This document shows positions 10,241 through 23,310 of a DNA stretch of 64,000 bases, one piece after another. The notes under the pieces are model-generated. The model saw only the letters and a program-made list of their open reading frames with translations, made no database searches and was not told where the DNA came from. A program made the position numbers and the translations under genes. Positions within the stretch are counted from its first letter, which is position 1; each line of letters opens with the position of its first letter. The DNA is from Clarkia xantiana subsp. parviflora (Eukaryota; Streptophyta; Magnoliopsida; Myrtales; Onagraceae). The stretch spans positions 43,114,774-43,178,773 of the forward strand of contig JAPTYO010000001.1 in assembly GCA_036873135.1 (NCBI GenBank). Direction: 5' to 3'.

Positions 10241-12194
10241 AAGATCCGAGATGAGCTTGTCAACTTGTAGAAGGTGATGGCCATTGGCCAATAGACAACA
10301 AGGTTCTCAGCTATATAGCTAAACTCCGGTCCCATGAATTACAACATTGATATTAATCGACGTGCAACATTCTATTTAAATAAGAATGCATGTGTACATT
10401 ATAATTATTTTATATTTTTTGCTCAATATGTATATTATAATAATTTGTAGTCATGTGTTTGAGTGTTTCTGTGTAAAAGGTAGTAAATGAATATGTGCAT
10501 ACTATTTTTATTAATTTGTTAAAGTAATATATATATATAATTCCACTATAGTTTTTCTTTTTGTTAAAAACGTCCATTAGTTAACATGACCGGATATTAG
10601 CATTTTATTTTGGACTATAAAAAAGTACTAAATCCTACACGCTTTTAAGTATTAAACCTAACTTTAACAAAAAAAAAAACATGGATTGGTTTATTATTAC
10701 TTTTTAATTAAAAAAAGGTCAATAAGCGGAAACACGATCTTTTATGTATTTCCGATTAATTTATAAATATTGGCCGAAAAAGATTAATTTATAAATATAA
10801 TAAAATTGTAAAAATCGTTCATAGTTCGGCCCAAGAAAAGAAAGAGTTGTTCCTGGTTGAGCTCAAAATAGGTGGATATGGGCCGGGTTTCAAGTGGGCC
10901 AGCCAAGTTTCAGTTGGACGTTAAAATGCAACTTTGAATTAAAAAAAATGTTAAAAAATTAGTTTCATTGTTAAAAAAACAAAATAAAAACTATTTTCAT
11001 TGGATGGGGAAAAAATAATTAAAAAAAATAGTTACATCGCACCCAAAAACAAATTTAGGTTCAATTGTTAAGAGTAGGGGAAGCATGTAGCCTAATATCA
11101 AGAAATATAAGGAAGACATATTTGATTTTTTTTTTATGCAATAGATCTGGTAGCATACTTACTCTATATTTAGTATTAATTATTACTCACAAAAACATTA
11201 ACTCACAACATGTTGATTATAAATATTTTTCTCAAATGTCCAGCGGTTTTTGTTAAAATAATATTGCTGCATATATTATTAATATTATATATCGAAATAG
11301 ACGCGGGGAGTATTCTCGGACTATTCATAACCAATCATTCTTTTTCTTTGTTTTATTTAAAGTTATAAATAATTTATTAAAAAAAAAATCTCTCCCTAAT
11401 AGATTATAGTATACCCTAGTCCAAGTTAGATCCTGAAATAAAAAAGTGACTAATAATTTATGATGTCATTTTTCTTATACACAATAAAATGGTAATACGA
11501 TATACCACTTTCGATTTTCAACATGCTAAACAAATTAACCTAAAATTATCATTTGCATTTACATGACTATTAGTATTAACAAACATCATTCAGTCAAAAT
11601 ATAGGGTTAACAACCAAATTATTATCTGAAATTTTGATTAAACCCTAAATCATTACCTGAATTTTTAAAAAATAATTATCTAAACTTCTAATTTTCGAAT
11701 GAATTATTATATCCACTACAATTTTCGTCAAAATGGATATAATAAGAGTATGTTCTGATAAAGTGATGTATTTTAATATATACTTAAGATGAATTCTGAA
11801 ATAAATTAAAATACTAAAATTAGACATTAACACAATTTCAACCGCATCTTTCAATTGAGCAAGTTTGAAACCGAAGTTGGGATTTTTTTTATTAAAAAAA
11901 AAAATCAGGATTGTTGGTTGAATTATTCGAGTATCCAAAGAAACAAATTCTTCTTTTTTTCTGTTAAAATATCCAACAAAATTAAAGAAACAATAGTTCT
12001 TAACATAGAATAAAGAGATTCCTTCCGACAGAGGAGAATGAAGAGGCCGTTGAATTACAAACCAACAACCTTCTTCCCTCAACTTTCTGTCTTCTTCCCA
12101 AAATAAGAAGAAAAAAAAAACATTTTTTTTTTGTCCATTTTCATTACATGGGATCCTGTCGCATCACCACCACCCTCTAAAACAACGTGGGGAG
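10241..12194. other. Intergenic DNA upstream of the ETO1-like gene
   Basis: A/T-rich with several poly-A and poly-T runs. A minus-strand 145-codon frame (11645-12082) has no recognisable domain. The part near 11605-11700 contains phrases such as GGGTTAACAACC and ATTACCTGAA that resemble the Mutator-like family seen at 21302. The last 100-150 bp should contain the promoter and 5' UTR of the ETO1-like gene. Confidence 0.5.
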
Positions 12195-15100
12195 ATGCAA
12201 TATCGTCGATTCTCCGCCATGAGAAGCGTAAACGCCTTAGACGGGTGCCTCGTCGCCCTCAACCCCGCCACCCGCGAAGGCAGCAAGCTCCTCCACCATA
12301 TCCAGGGCACTTTACGGGCCCACTCCATGAGGAGCAAATCCACCCAAAACGACACCGTTCCTCCTAGCCAATCCCGACAAGCGTTGGCTCAGACGCTTCT
12401 CTCCTACGGTCTTCCCGGGATCGACTTTATCGAACCCCACATCGACCCGTTTCTCGTGTCGGTGGATTTCGTCGAAACCCTAGCTTCCGCGTATCGAAAG
12501 ATCGATAGTTGTCCCCAATTCGAGAAATCCCGAGCTTACCTCGAGCAATGCGCGTTGTTCCATGGGTTCTCCGATGCGAAACTGTTCAGAAGGAGCCTCC
12601 GATTGACGCGACAACACGCGGTTGATGTCCACACGAAGGTGCTGTTAGGAAAATGTGTTTGTGACATTAAAATTTTTCCGATAGGCTCAATGAGAAACAG
12701 ACGGTTGTTGTATACAATTGAAATTTCAAAAACTGGTGAAGAATTTTTTTTGTCGGTAAATGATATGTCATTATCGTCAGCAAATCACAATTTTCGTCAG
12801 TAAAAATACCGTCATTAAAAGTGGCATCGGCAAATGTATTTCCTCGAAGAAAATGGTCAATGTATTAGTCGGCGGATGTTAATATTTTGCTGACGGAATT
12901 TTCGTCGGCAAAACATCATTTAGCTCAATCATTTCAAAAAAAAAAAAAAATCTCGCAGTCCATATTTTGTATTCTCTAAATTTCCGATTTTAAGACCATA
13001 TTTTCTAACAGGTGGTCCTCGCATCGTGGTTGAAATACGAAAGGCGAGAAGACGAGCTCATCGGAACATCGTCAATGGATTGTTGTGGAAGAAACATCGA
13101 GTGTCCAAAGGCGAATCTTGTCTCCGGTTACGATCCCGAGTCGGCATTCGATTCTTGCATATGCATTCGAACACCGAGGGCTGTGGATGATATCGGTGAC
13201 GAGGAATGCTCGACTTCCGAGGAACAAGGTGATGTATCGCTTTGTATCGGCGATGACGAGGTAAGGTGTGTGAGGTCCAAGTTCGCTTCTCTTTCGGTAC
13301 CGTTGAGGACGATGTTGTATGGAGATTTTAGGGAGTCACGTCGAGAGATGATAAATTTCTCGCAAAACGGGTTTTCTACAAAAGGATTAAGGGCTGCGGA
13401 AAAATATAGTCGGACGAGAAAGTTAACCTCGTTTGAACCCGATCTTGTTGTCGAGCTTCTCGCGTTTGCGAATCGGTTTTGTTGCATCGAAATGAAAGCC
13501 GCTTGTGATTCTTATCTAGCTTCCAAGGTTCAAGACATAGATGATGCGTTGTTGCTAATTGAGTATGGGTTGGAAGAAATGGCTTATCTTCTTGTGGCTG
13601 CATGTCTTCAGGTAACGTCTCCTTCTAATTTGTACCAAACAGTTTATTGCTGACAATGGCTAAAGCATCGCAGATATCTTAGTACTATTTGAATTCAGCA
13701 TTACTTTATAATAGTGACTTTCTTCTTATACCTTTTACGCTTTTTAAATAGTCGTTATATTTATTTTACATAGCATGCACTTTCAAGCATCATTTAAATA
13801 TTAACAGTATTGTGATTCGATAAAACCGTTCTTACAATGTTGCTAAATATAAATAGTATTACATTTTTTTCCGATCCTAAAAAGCGTCACTTTTTTAAGA
13901 GTTTTACAACATTTGTGCAAATATATATATCTGTTTGCGTTAGTACAAGTGTCGCTAATTTCATGGTGAATTGGCGACACATTCTAAGGCTGCGAGAAGT
14001 CAGTTTTAACGTCAGTGAAGTTAGTTTTCTTATAAGGTGTCATCGTAAAACAGTCGGTCATACTCTGATTAGCTCGGTGTTTCCACCCTTGTAGGTGTTC
14101 CTGAGGGAGATGCCGAGCTCGATGCAAAACCCTAACGTGACGAGGCTCTTCTGCAGTGCAGAGGCTCGAAACCGTCTGGCTCTCACCGGAAACGCCTCCT
14201 TCGCATTATACTACTTACTAAGCCAAATCGCCATGGAACAAGACACGAAATCAAACACGACCGTGATGCTTCTCGAAAGGCTAGTCGAGTGCGCAACCGA
14301 GCCATGGGAGAAACAACTAGGGTTGCACCAACTAGGCGTAGTAATGCTCGAGCGCAAAGAATATGAAGACGCCGAACATTGGTTCAAATCCGCCGTCGAG
14401 GCAGGCCACATTTACTCGCAACTCGGAGTCGCGCGCTGTAAATCCAAACGCGGCCATAAGTACCAAGCCTACAAGCTAATGAACTCGCTTATCTCCGATC
14501 ACGACCCGACCGGATGGATGCACCAAGAGCGATCGCTTTACTGCGAAAAAACCGAGAAAATGCTCGATTTAGACACCGCAACTCAACTCGACCCGACACT
14601 AACTTACCCTTACAAGTGTCGAGCCGTGTTAATGCTCGAGGACAACAAGACCGGGGCGGCTATCTCGGAGATCAACAAGATAGTTCGGTTTAGAGCTTCG
14701 GCCGATTGTCTCGAGCTTAGGGCTTGGTTCTTTATAGTGATGGAGGACTATGAGGGTGCACTTAGGGATGTTAGGGCTTTGCTTACGTTGGAACCTAATT
14801 ATATGATGTTTCATGGGAAAATGTCGGGGGACCGTTTGGTGGAGCTTCTTCAGCCGCATGTGCAGCAATGGAGCCAGGCTGATTGTTGGATGCAGTTGTA
14901 TGATTTGTGGTCTGCGGTTGATGATATTGGGTCTCTAGCTGTGGTTCATCATATGTTGCAAAAAGATCCCGGGAGGAGCCTTTTACGGTTTAGGCAATCG
15001 CTACTACTTTTAAGGTAATAACTTTTACTCAGTGATTCAGTTTATGGTTAATAACTAATCGTTACCTAAATTAGATATTTGAATTTTCAATTTGGAAGGA

Positions 15101-18100
15101 AATTACTATATTTATTAAAATTACGGTTAAACCGGATATAAAAGAATATATTTTGTGGAGATTTTTTACGTGTACGATGGTTTCGGTAAGAATTTGAAAT
15201 AATTGTAATGAAATAAAGTCAATTGAACATCCACCCAATTTTAACCATGCATTTCAATTGACCGTCCAATTGAAAGTATTTTGCAATAATCATTTTAATT
15301 TATTGACGAATTCATCTTGTATACACATCAAAAGACTTCACACAACCATCACTCTCTTCAACTATGTCCAAATCGACGGAAATTATAACAGATGTAATAA
15401 TTTACTCATAAATTAGAAGTTTGGGTAGCCAGAAAACCTTCCGTTATCAATTTATACTTTGGTCCTATTGATCTGGGAAAGACTTGGATCCCTTGTGATC
15501 GACAGTTTCTCGTAGAGATAGACAGACACATCTGTAGGTGGGGTATCGAGATTTTAGTTATATTACAGTATATGTGAGTTAAGCTTATGATTGTAATTGT
15601 AAAATATTATTGGAGGAACTGTTCCTCATGAGCTGTAACGGAGTCACCAAGGGACGAGGGGGATAATTGTCTCTTAACTTTTGGTGACGTGCACTTTTTA
15701 CCCTAAAATTTATAATTATTCTCAGTTTGGACTTTAAATTTTACATTTGCCCCTTTGAGTTTTTTTTTATATTAATTATTTTCCTATAACTCAATTTTTG
15801 CACATGAACAAAAATTATGTCTTCGTCACTGCTCGGGAGATACCAAACCACTCCAACTGATCCTAGTTAAATTGTTAGTAGAATCTAACTGTTATTGATG
15901 CCATGCTAGGTTAAATTGTCAGAAAGCCGCGATGAGGAGTCTGCGTTTAGCGAGGAACCACTCAAACTCCGAGCACGAAAGGCTTGTCTACGAAGGTTGG
16001 ATACTATACGACACGGGACATCGCGAAGAAGCGCTGTCTAGGGCTGAAGAATCGATCTCCATTAAAAGATCCTTCGAAGCATTCTTCCTCAAAGCTTACA
16101 TTCTGTCAGACACCAATTTAGATCTCGAATCGTCGGAGTACGTCGTCCATTTGTTGGAGGAAGCTCTTCGGTGCCCTTCTGATGGTCTCCGGAAAGGACA
16201 AGTAAGTTCTAATATCAAACTCTCTAATATTATATGTACCCACCGGGCAAAAAGACCGTCTGGTCTCCAACTGAACTGTTTTGAATTGGTTTGGTCCAAA
16301 CTGGTTCTCTACAAAGCAAGTACTTGATGGGCAAAACCGAACCGGTTCCAAGGATAGGGATGGGAAAAGACCAATTCGGCCAGACCGGATCGGAACTGGT
16401 TCAGAATCGGACAGTTTAGAACCAGTTCATCTGGATCGGTTCCTAACAGACCAGTTATGTGAGGAGAGAACCGGACCAAGAATCGATAGTATATTTCTCA
16501 AAAACCGGATTTCGACTGGATCATATTATTTTGGAACGGTTTGACATGGACCGTTTTGGGTTGGTTTTTGTTTATTTTTTAAAATTAGTATAAATTCGTA
16601 TTGTAAAACATATTAGACCGGTTCTAGACCGAACCAGACTATTTTTTACCGTTCCAGTCCAGAACCAGTTGGGAACCGATCCATAACCGGTCAAGATTTT
16701 TTTAGTACTATTTTCAAATTCAGTTCGGATCGGACGGAACTGTTTTAATCAAGGATATCCAAGGATCAGACTGGTTCGGTGCCATCCATATCTAAGGATA
16801 TGCTTAATCGGTTCGGTTTCTGAACTAGTTAATGGTTAATGTATTTTTGTAAGATGCATTTATTATTAAAAAAAAAAAAACTAGTATGAACTGGTTCGGA
16901 ATAAAAATAGTTAATTTATATATATGACCTGGTTCGAACTAGAACAGATATTTTCTCAGAAAATATATCATTTAAATAAGTTAAGAACGACACTAAAATC
17001 GTTTAAACAGTCCTGAATCGGGTATGAGCCAAATCTTTTCATGTCCAATTCTAAAGCTCGTTATTATTCATACTTTAACGTTCTCCTATTTTTTTTATGA
17101 ACAACTTTACCAACTGTCTCATAAGTTTAAACATGTCTCCCTTCAACCGATGTTTTGTTTAAAAACACTGTAGGTACTTGTGACTTAACCTTAACTAACT
17201 GTCTAATAAACTCGAACATCTGAATAAAGACTTTCAGACACTCTTATTCATAATTTACCATTCTCACTTAAACTGATAGTTTGACTATAACTCTATCAAC
17301 CAACTGTGTTATAACTTTGAACTTGTGAATGCTAAATTTTAGCACATTGTTTTCATACTTTATCAATAAATATATATAGAGTTACCAATAAGGAAGCAAA
17401 CTTATCTTAAATTTGCAGGCCTTGAATAATCTAGGGAGCATCTTTGTGGACTGTGAAAAGCTAGATCTTGCAGCTGACTGCTACATGAATGCCCTCAACA
17501 TCAAACACACACGAGCTCATCAAGGTTTAGCTAGGGTTTATCATTTAAAGAACCAGAGAAAAGCGGCATACGATGAAATGACAAAGTTGATCGAGAAGGC
17601 GATGAACAATGCTTCCGCTTACGAGAAACGCTCTGAATACTGTGACCGTGACATGGCGAAAAGTGACCTTAGCATCACAACCAAACTCGATCCTCTCAGA
17701 ACCTACCCTTATAGATATAGAGCAGCAGGTATATATAATCTAGAGTTAAAAATCTGAAAACAGTTTCAACTATATAGGTCATGTTATTAATCACTGTCAT
17801 AAATTTAAAATGTTAATATTCACCGTTTCAACTATCTGATTTGTTGATTTTCACTTTTTTCTCTTAAAATTGACGAAACAAAAACATGTTTTTTAAGTAT
17901 CAAATAAGCATAGACCGAGCAACTATAATTTGATACTTCGGGAAACGAAAAACATGTTTTTGTTACTTAAAACGTCAATTTTAACGTCAAAGTCAGTTGA
18001 AAAAAGTGAAAAGCAACACATCTTATAGTTAAGACACCGAATTATTAACCTTTTAAATCTGGGACCGCGACGAAAAAGCCCAACGAAACAAAGTGAACAA

Positions 18101-18812
18101 ACCGATTTTTTAGCTTGAACTTTCACATAGCAAAAGTTTGCAAATTACCTTAATTTTTCTATTAACACGTGACGAAAGTTGCACTTGCATATATATATAT
18201 ATACATAATATAATATATTTTAAAAGAAGCTACATTGGTTTCTTCCACGTATTTGTCACGTTAAAATGTGTTAAAATGTATTAAGTGACTATAATTTTCA
18301 TTACATTTTAGTGAAGAAATTAACATAGCTTTCACTTTATTATATATACATTCAAAATTTAAGTTTTTTTGTCAATAATTTTTCTTTTTAGTTTTTTTTT
18401 TTTGTCAAATACTCAAAATTTGGTTTTTTTGTCAAACGCTCAAAGTTTTTTATTTTTTTTACCGAAGAAAAAGAAATGAGCTAGTAAAGACGACTCTAAC
18501 CCACCCCAATACATAATGTTCGTTTTCATAATCAGTGAACATTCTGTTTGTTGCATGCATGCATGGTACTTAGTTTTGATGGATGATCGTAAAGAAGATG
18601 AAGCAATAGCGGAGCTAACAAGAGCCATAATGTTCAAGCCAGACCTACAACTACTGCATCTTCGAGCAGCATTCAGCGACTCCATCGGTAATCTTCCGGC
18701 CACCTTACGAGACTGCGAAGCGGCTCTGGCTCTCGACCCGGACCACATAGATACAGTTGAGCTCTACAGAAGGGCCAAAGAGAGGTACAAGAGTGAAAAC
18801 AATGATGAATGA
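12195..18812 (+). CDS. ETO1: ETO1-like BTB/TPR E3-ligase adaptor
   Basis: In Arabidopsis, ETO1 and its EOL relatives bridge CUL3 ubiquitin ligase to type-2 ACC synthases and so restrain ethylene production. Six exons join in frame with GT/AG borders: 12195-12638, 13012-13611, 14095-15014, 15910-16201, 17419-17728 and 18574-18812, giving 934 aa, close to the roughly 950 aa of ETO1. Diagnostic stretches are SSMDCCGRNIECPKA, SGYDPES, the BTB region from about residue 222 (DVSLCIGDDEVRCVR), SNTTVMLLERLVEC, MHQERSLYC, QWSQADCWMQLYD, EHERLVYEGWILYDTGHREEAL and LNNLGSIFVDCEKLDLAADCY; the second half is TPR repeats. I chose the ATG at 12195 because the Arabidopsis protein also starts with a short lead before its MRS motif; 12219 is an alternative start. 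No stops. Introns 1, 4 and 5 hold repeats. ETO1 versus the close paralogues EOL1/2 is not decided here. Confidence 0.95.
12730..12910. repeat. CGTCGGCAAA-type repeats in ETO1 intron 1
   Basis: The intron contains several variants of TTTTCGTCGGCAAA and TGACGGAATTTTCGTC on both strands. Such motifs are typical of sub-terminal repeats of plant CACTA elements. No CACTA end or target duplication was found, so this is a relic. Confidence 0.4.
16230..16880. repeat. Decayed AACCGGTTC-rich repeat in ETO1 intron 4
   Basis: Dense variants of GAACCGGTTC / GGTCCGAACC resemble the interior of the hAT-like element at 9831 but are more decayed. Candidate ends GGGATGG (about 16357) and CCATCC (about 16782) with AAGGATA on both sides suggest a hAT insertion, but the ends do not pair cleanly. 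Frames inside it are not genes. Confidence 0.45.
17752..18110. mobile_element. Fold-back MITE in ETO1 intron 5
   Basis: Two arms (about 17810-17910 and 17930-18055) are inverted copies, sharing AACAAAAACATGTTTTT, AATTTTAACG/CTTAAAATTGACG and AACTAT...TTAATA phrases. A second member of the family lies at 61076-61465. Target duplication not identified. Its presence in an intron of an intact gene suggests it is spliced out harmlessly. Confidence 0.65.
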
Positions 18813-19785
18813 TCATCGTATAGGAGAGAATATCGTATGTACAATTAATTATTTTAACTAAACTTCATTTTTGCTTTTGTATACTTACGGGTTCATTAAT
18901 TAAGAGAAGGACCAAGTTTGAATACATTAGCTCAGACGTTTAATCAATCGAGACTTGTGGACAATCGCATTATCTTTTAGAGTACAAACCCGATAGCTTT
19001 TCTCGAAAGCACACAATGTGTAATAAACTTGGTTTCTGAATGAATTCGAATCCTAGTCATGTCCACGACAGAGTTAGTTTTCCGATTGATTTGTCTAATT
19101 TTGTATCTCCTAACAAAAGTAAGAGATTTTTCTACAAACCAAAAGTACAAGCAAAATTTCAAGTTGGAAAAAAACTAACGAAAATAAGTTGTTGAACAAT
19201 CAAAGCATCGGTCTCAACATACAGAGACTCACTTACCAAGCTAAGAGTAAGAGAGACTTCATTTAGAATATATAGCCCTAGATTCCGCAAGAAGTCTATT
19301 CACAAACTCTTAAGTTTCTAAGAAACCAAAAATTCAATTTCTCATAATTGCACCCACTTTCCTTAGGTTACTTTCGGAAGTTTCATCCATCTTGAGCTTC
19401 TTCTATCTGTGATTTGGTGTAAGCCATATGTTCTCATATAGTTAATTTCCGCTTCTTCCCCTTCTTTTATTAAACGGATGAGTTAATAATCAAATTGCGA
19501 GCTAGTGTTTGAACACTAAAACAAATTTTTAGCTGTAATTTTTATTTTTACAATTTACTAATTCAAATTTCACTTGTGGACAAATTGCTTGCTCTAAAAA
19601 TATTATATCTAATTTAATTTGGACGGAACTAGTTATGTGACAAATACGTGATTAAAGAAAAATTGACAACCTTATTTAAAATGACGATTTAATTACTCTC
19701 ACTAAAAATCTAATTGCAACTCTAAAATGACTTTGAATGGTGTTAATTCCTTTAAAAGAAGGGTATGAAGTTACTTTTTCTTTAA
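18813..19785. other. 3' flank of ETO1 and intergenic DNA
   Basis: The first few hundred bases will include the ETO1-like 3' UTR. No further gene or defined element was seen. Confidence 0.5.
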
Positions 19786-20120
19786 GAGCATCCACAATGC
19801 ACAACCCCAACTCTCATCCCACTTAATGCCACATCAGCGCCACATAATCAATATATTATTTTAAAAGAGGTGTCTTGAAGTTGTCTATCACTACTACAAT
19901 GGTGTCTACCAAGTTGTCCATACATGTTTTTTTTAATATTAATAAAATTAACATTTTTTCTTCTATACCATATCACTATATTAATGATGGGATGTGAGAG
20001 AGTGAATCCCTCCTTAGAGGGATTGGACAAGAAATCTTGTCCATCTCCAATGCAAATGGACAACCCACATTGCCACATGGAGGAGTTGTCCATCATTTTT
20101 TTCTTGCATGGTGGATGCTC
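19786..20120. mobile_element. PIF/Harbinger-like (Tourist-type) MITE, 335 bp
   Basis: The ends GAGCATCCACAATG and CATGGTGGATGCTC are inverted repeats. A TAA triplet flanks both (19783-19785, 20121-20123), the target duplication typical of the Harbinger group. The interior contains further inverted stretches (GGACAACC / GGTTGTCC-like) and no gene. Confidence 0.85.
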
Positions 20121-20878
20121 TAATAACATCTAAATCACTTTTCCAATTAATTCTGTAAAAATATTATTCAGAAAATTCAGTTAAACGAAACACACAAATT
20201 TAGAAAATTCAGTTAAATGTTATAGTATATTATTAGAGTGTATTAGAATTTAGAAATAGTGTGATTAGTCTTACATTGACAAATTTGATAAGTTGGCACA
20301 TTATTATTAGGGTTAATAACCTATGAAAGGTCTGAAATTTGACTCACGTTAACCGGAGATGTCTGAATTTTCAAAAGTTAATATGGAATGTCTGAATTTT
20401 CAACTTTGTTGATATATGGTTTTCCGTCCATTTTTAAGTTAAATTTAACATAATTGTCTGAAATGACACATTGCCCCTTTGAATATTTTGTTTTATTTAA
20501 TACCTTATCTGAGGAAATGTGAAATGACAAAATTACCCCTGAAGTCAAATTAAGAATTGAGTCCCTATTTTTTTTATTTTGTTCAACTTAGTCCTCAAAT
20601 TTATATTCTTAAGTTTTGATTTTTACAATTGAGTCCCTATTGTTTTCTCCGTCAACGCACAAGTCCGCCGGCCACCACCCGAAGCCGCCGATCACCTCCC
20701 AAGGCCGACGACCACCGCCAATCGGGCCGGCCACCACCGAATCGTGGCCGGCCAACCCTAATCGGGGCCCAGCCACTGATTGGGGCCGGCCACCACCCCA
20801 ATTGGTGGTGGCCGCCACCCCAATCGGGGCCAGCAGCCCCAATTGGGGTGGCCGCCACCACCAATCGGGGCCGGCCAC

Positions 20879-22857
20879 TAGAGGTGAAATCGGACCGGTC
20901 GGTCCAATTTTTTACTTCACTCGGTCGGAGATCGATATATTCGGTCCGGATTATTAAAAAAAAAAAAAAAAAAAACCATTTAACAAAAAATAAACTATCC
21001 AAATTAATTCGGTTAATTTTGGATTTTCGGTTTAAAACCGAAAATCAAATCTCGTCTCCATTAAATGGTGAGAATTTTAATCGTCAGGCCAGATCAATTC
21101 TCATTGAATTTATTAACGTAAGCAATTAATTTTCGGAAATTGAAATTGTCAACATTAATTAATTATAAAGAAAGCATGGGAGAGAGATTAATTCTTTTTT
21201 GGAGAAGGTGCATGCTTCGACTGATGGTGGAGACTGGAGAGTGCCCGAGTGAGAATGGGTGTCTTCTTTCATAATAGATAATAATTAGTCTTTATTAATA
21301 AGGGTTAATACTCCTACCTGAACTTTGGCCCTCAAACTGCTACCTGAACTTTGACCCGCTTACAAATCGCTACCTCAACTTTTGATTTTGAAAATAAGCT
21401 ACCTCAATTTTGTAATTCAGATCAAATCGCTACCTCAGTCAATTTTTTTTTTTATCAATTTAGACAGAATTGAACCACATGTGTTTTTTTCAAATATTTT
21501 TCTTCCAAAAATGCCCTTGTCTTTATCCATTACCTCCTTGCGTGAACACATTTCACCATCTTCTCTCAATTATCATATTGGCTTTATTATTCTTCTATGT
21601 CGTATATATATCTTCAATTCCAACAGATCAGACAAACTTCTATATTACTAATTAACAATTCCATATAAAAAAAATGTTAACTTCTTCGCTCTACTTGCTA
21701 TGTTCACCTGAAAATTATGTATGGAATTTGCAAATGTCATATATATCCTAATGAAAATATAACAGAATTCAAATTGTTTTGATGTTAGTTCCAAATATAC
21801 CAGACATAGATACAAATTTAAAGTTTTCTCTATCAAGTGTTTCAACTTCTCTTTTATCTCTTATTATTATCTTCTCTTTTATCTTCTTGTGCAATTGCTG
21901 AAAATGCTAGTAGGCGGAGTGAATTTAACTTAATTTGTATTATATTTTAAGGACGTATTACTTTTTTATGAATTTGATTCACAAATACCCAGACCCTTTC
22001 GTTGGAAGCAATTGAACAACAGAATAACGAAAAATATTATACGATTCAACAAAAAAATAACAAAAAGTAAACGTCGTAATAGTGAAAATTGCAGCAGCAA
22101 AAAGTGAAAAAAAAAAAAAAAAAAAAACAGCAATGATACAACATAATTACTGCACCAAAATAACACACAACCTAAACGTAATATAATTAAAACCGAACTA
22201 AAAATTGCATAAGCAAAAGCAGGAGAAAAAAAAACAACAATGAAACAACATAATTACTGCATCAAAACAATAGCAAAACAACTTTTAGATTCTGCAACTT
22301 GTTTTGATGGAGGAATTGTTAATTAGCAATGTAGAAGTTTGTGTGAACTCTTTGAATTGAAGATATACATACGACATGTTAGAAAATAATGAAGCAATGA
22401 TGATAATGGAGAGAATATGGTGAAGTATGTTCACGCAACGAGGCAAGGAAGAGAGACAAGGGCATTTTTGGAAGAAACATATTTGAAAAAAACACATGAG
22501 TTTCAATTCTGTCTTAATTGAAAAAAAAAATTTGACTGAGGTAGCGATTTGATCTGAATTTCAAAGTTGAGGTAGCTAATTTTCAAAATCAAAAGTTAAG
22601 GTAGCGATTTGTAAGCGGGCCAAAGTTCAGGTAGCGATTTGTAAGCGGGCCAAACCCTATTAATAATCATGATAATTATAATATATTAATATATTTCGGT
22701 CGGTTCGGTCTCCATGGTTTTTTAAGTGTGAGGACCGAACTACCGAAAATTCGAAACTAAAATAAAAAACCGACCATAAACCAAACCGTATATATTCAGT
22801 TTGGTTTTTTCGGTCTGAATCGGTTCGGTTTTCGGCCGGGTTTTAGTTTCAGCCCTA
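20879..22857. mobile_element. hAT-like element inside the outer element, 1979 bp
   Basis: The ends TAGAGGTGAAATCGG and, read inward from the other side, TAGGGCTGAAAC are related. An exact 8-bp target duplication CCGGCCAC (20871-20878 and 22858-22865) shows insertion into the GC-rich block of the outer element. Both sub-terminal regions carry CGGTCGG / TCGGTTCGG motifs. No transposase is readable. Its centre is itself interrupted by the Mutator-like element at 21302. Confidence 0.88.
21302..22657. mobile_element. Mutator-like element, innermost of the nest, 1356 bp
   Basis: The perfect 9-bp target duplication is TATTAATAA (21293-21301 and 22658-22666). Long inverted arms contain several copies of ACAAATCGCTACCTGAACTT. 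The right end has this unit tandemly doubled. Between the arms lie A/T-rich sequence and runs of A. No transposase was found, so it is non-autonomous. Relatives appear in the intron of the lectin kinase (27795-28317) and, more decayed, in intron 2 of the ammonium transporter. Confidence 0.9.
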
Positions 22858-23310
22858 CCGGCCACCACCAATTGGGGTGGTGGCCGGCCCCAATCGGTGG
22901 CTGTCGGCCCCGATTGGGGCTGGCCGGCCACGATTGGTGGTGGACGGCCAGATTGGTGGTCGTTGTCGGCCTGGGTGGTGGTCGTCGTCAGCCTTGAGTG
23001 GTGGTCGGCGGCCGCGGGTGGTGGCCGGCCACGAATGGGGCATTTTCGTCTTTTCATTTCAAGCATGTGAGAGGGGACAATTTCGTCTTTTCATTTCAAG
23101 CATATGAGGTGCACACTTTGATAGAAATGACATTTTTGGGATTTAATTTTATTTCCGGTCACATGCCAGGCACGTGACGAATTTCCGTCAGTTTTAACGG
23201 AGACCTCTTATATCAACAAAGTTGAAACTTCAGACATTCCATATTAACTTTTGAAATTCAGACATCTCCGGTTTACCTGAGTCAAATTTCAGACATTTCA
23301 TAGGTTATTA

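Larger units (their letters stand above)
20314..23310. mobile_element. Outer element of a three-level nest
   Basis: The ends TAATAACCTATGAAA (20314) and its complement (23310) continue as inverted arms of about 100 bp carrying GTCTGAAATTTGACTCA and CCGGAGATGTCTGAATTT. Inside each arm is a GC-rich block of CCGGCCACCACC / AATCGGGGC repeats. The middle is occupied by a later hAT-like element. The target duplication is unclear (ATTATTA versus TTATTAT). The inverted arms with a non-coding middle suggest a MITE or a Mutator-like non-autonomous element. Confidence 0.75.

Noticed and set aside
9766..10335. Pro/Gly/Arg-rich open frames in and around the hAT-like element
   Set aside because: They are translations of CCGGTTC repeats and span the element's ends; no domain or codon pattern of a gene.
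20616..21129. Overlapping open frames rich in Pro, Ala, Gly on both strands
   Set aside because: All derive from GGCCACCACC / AATCGGGGC repeats of a nested element. The frames on both strands and in several phases show composition, not coding.
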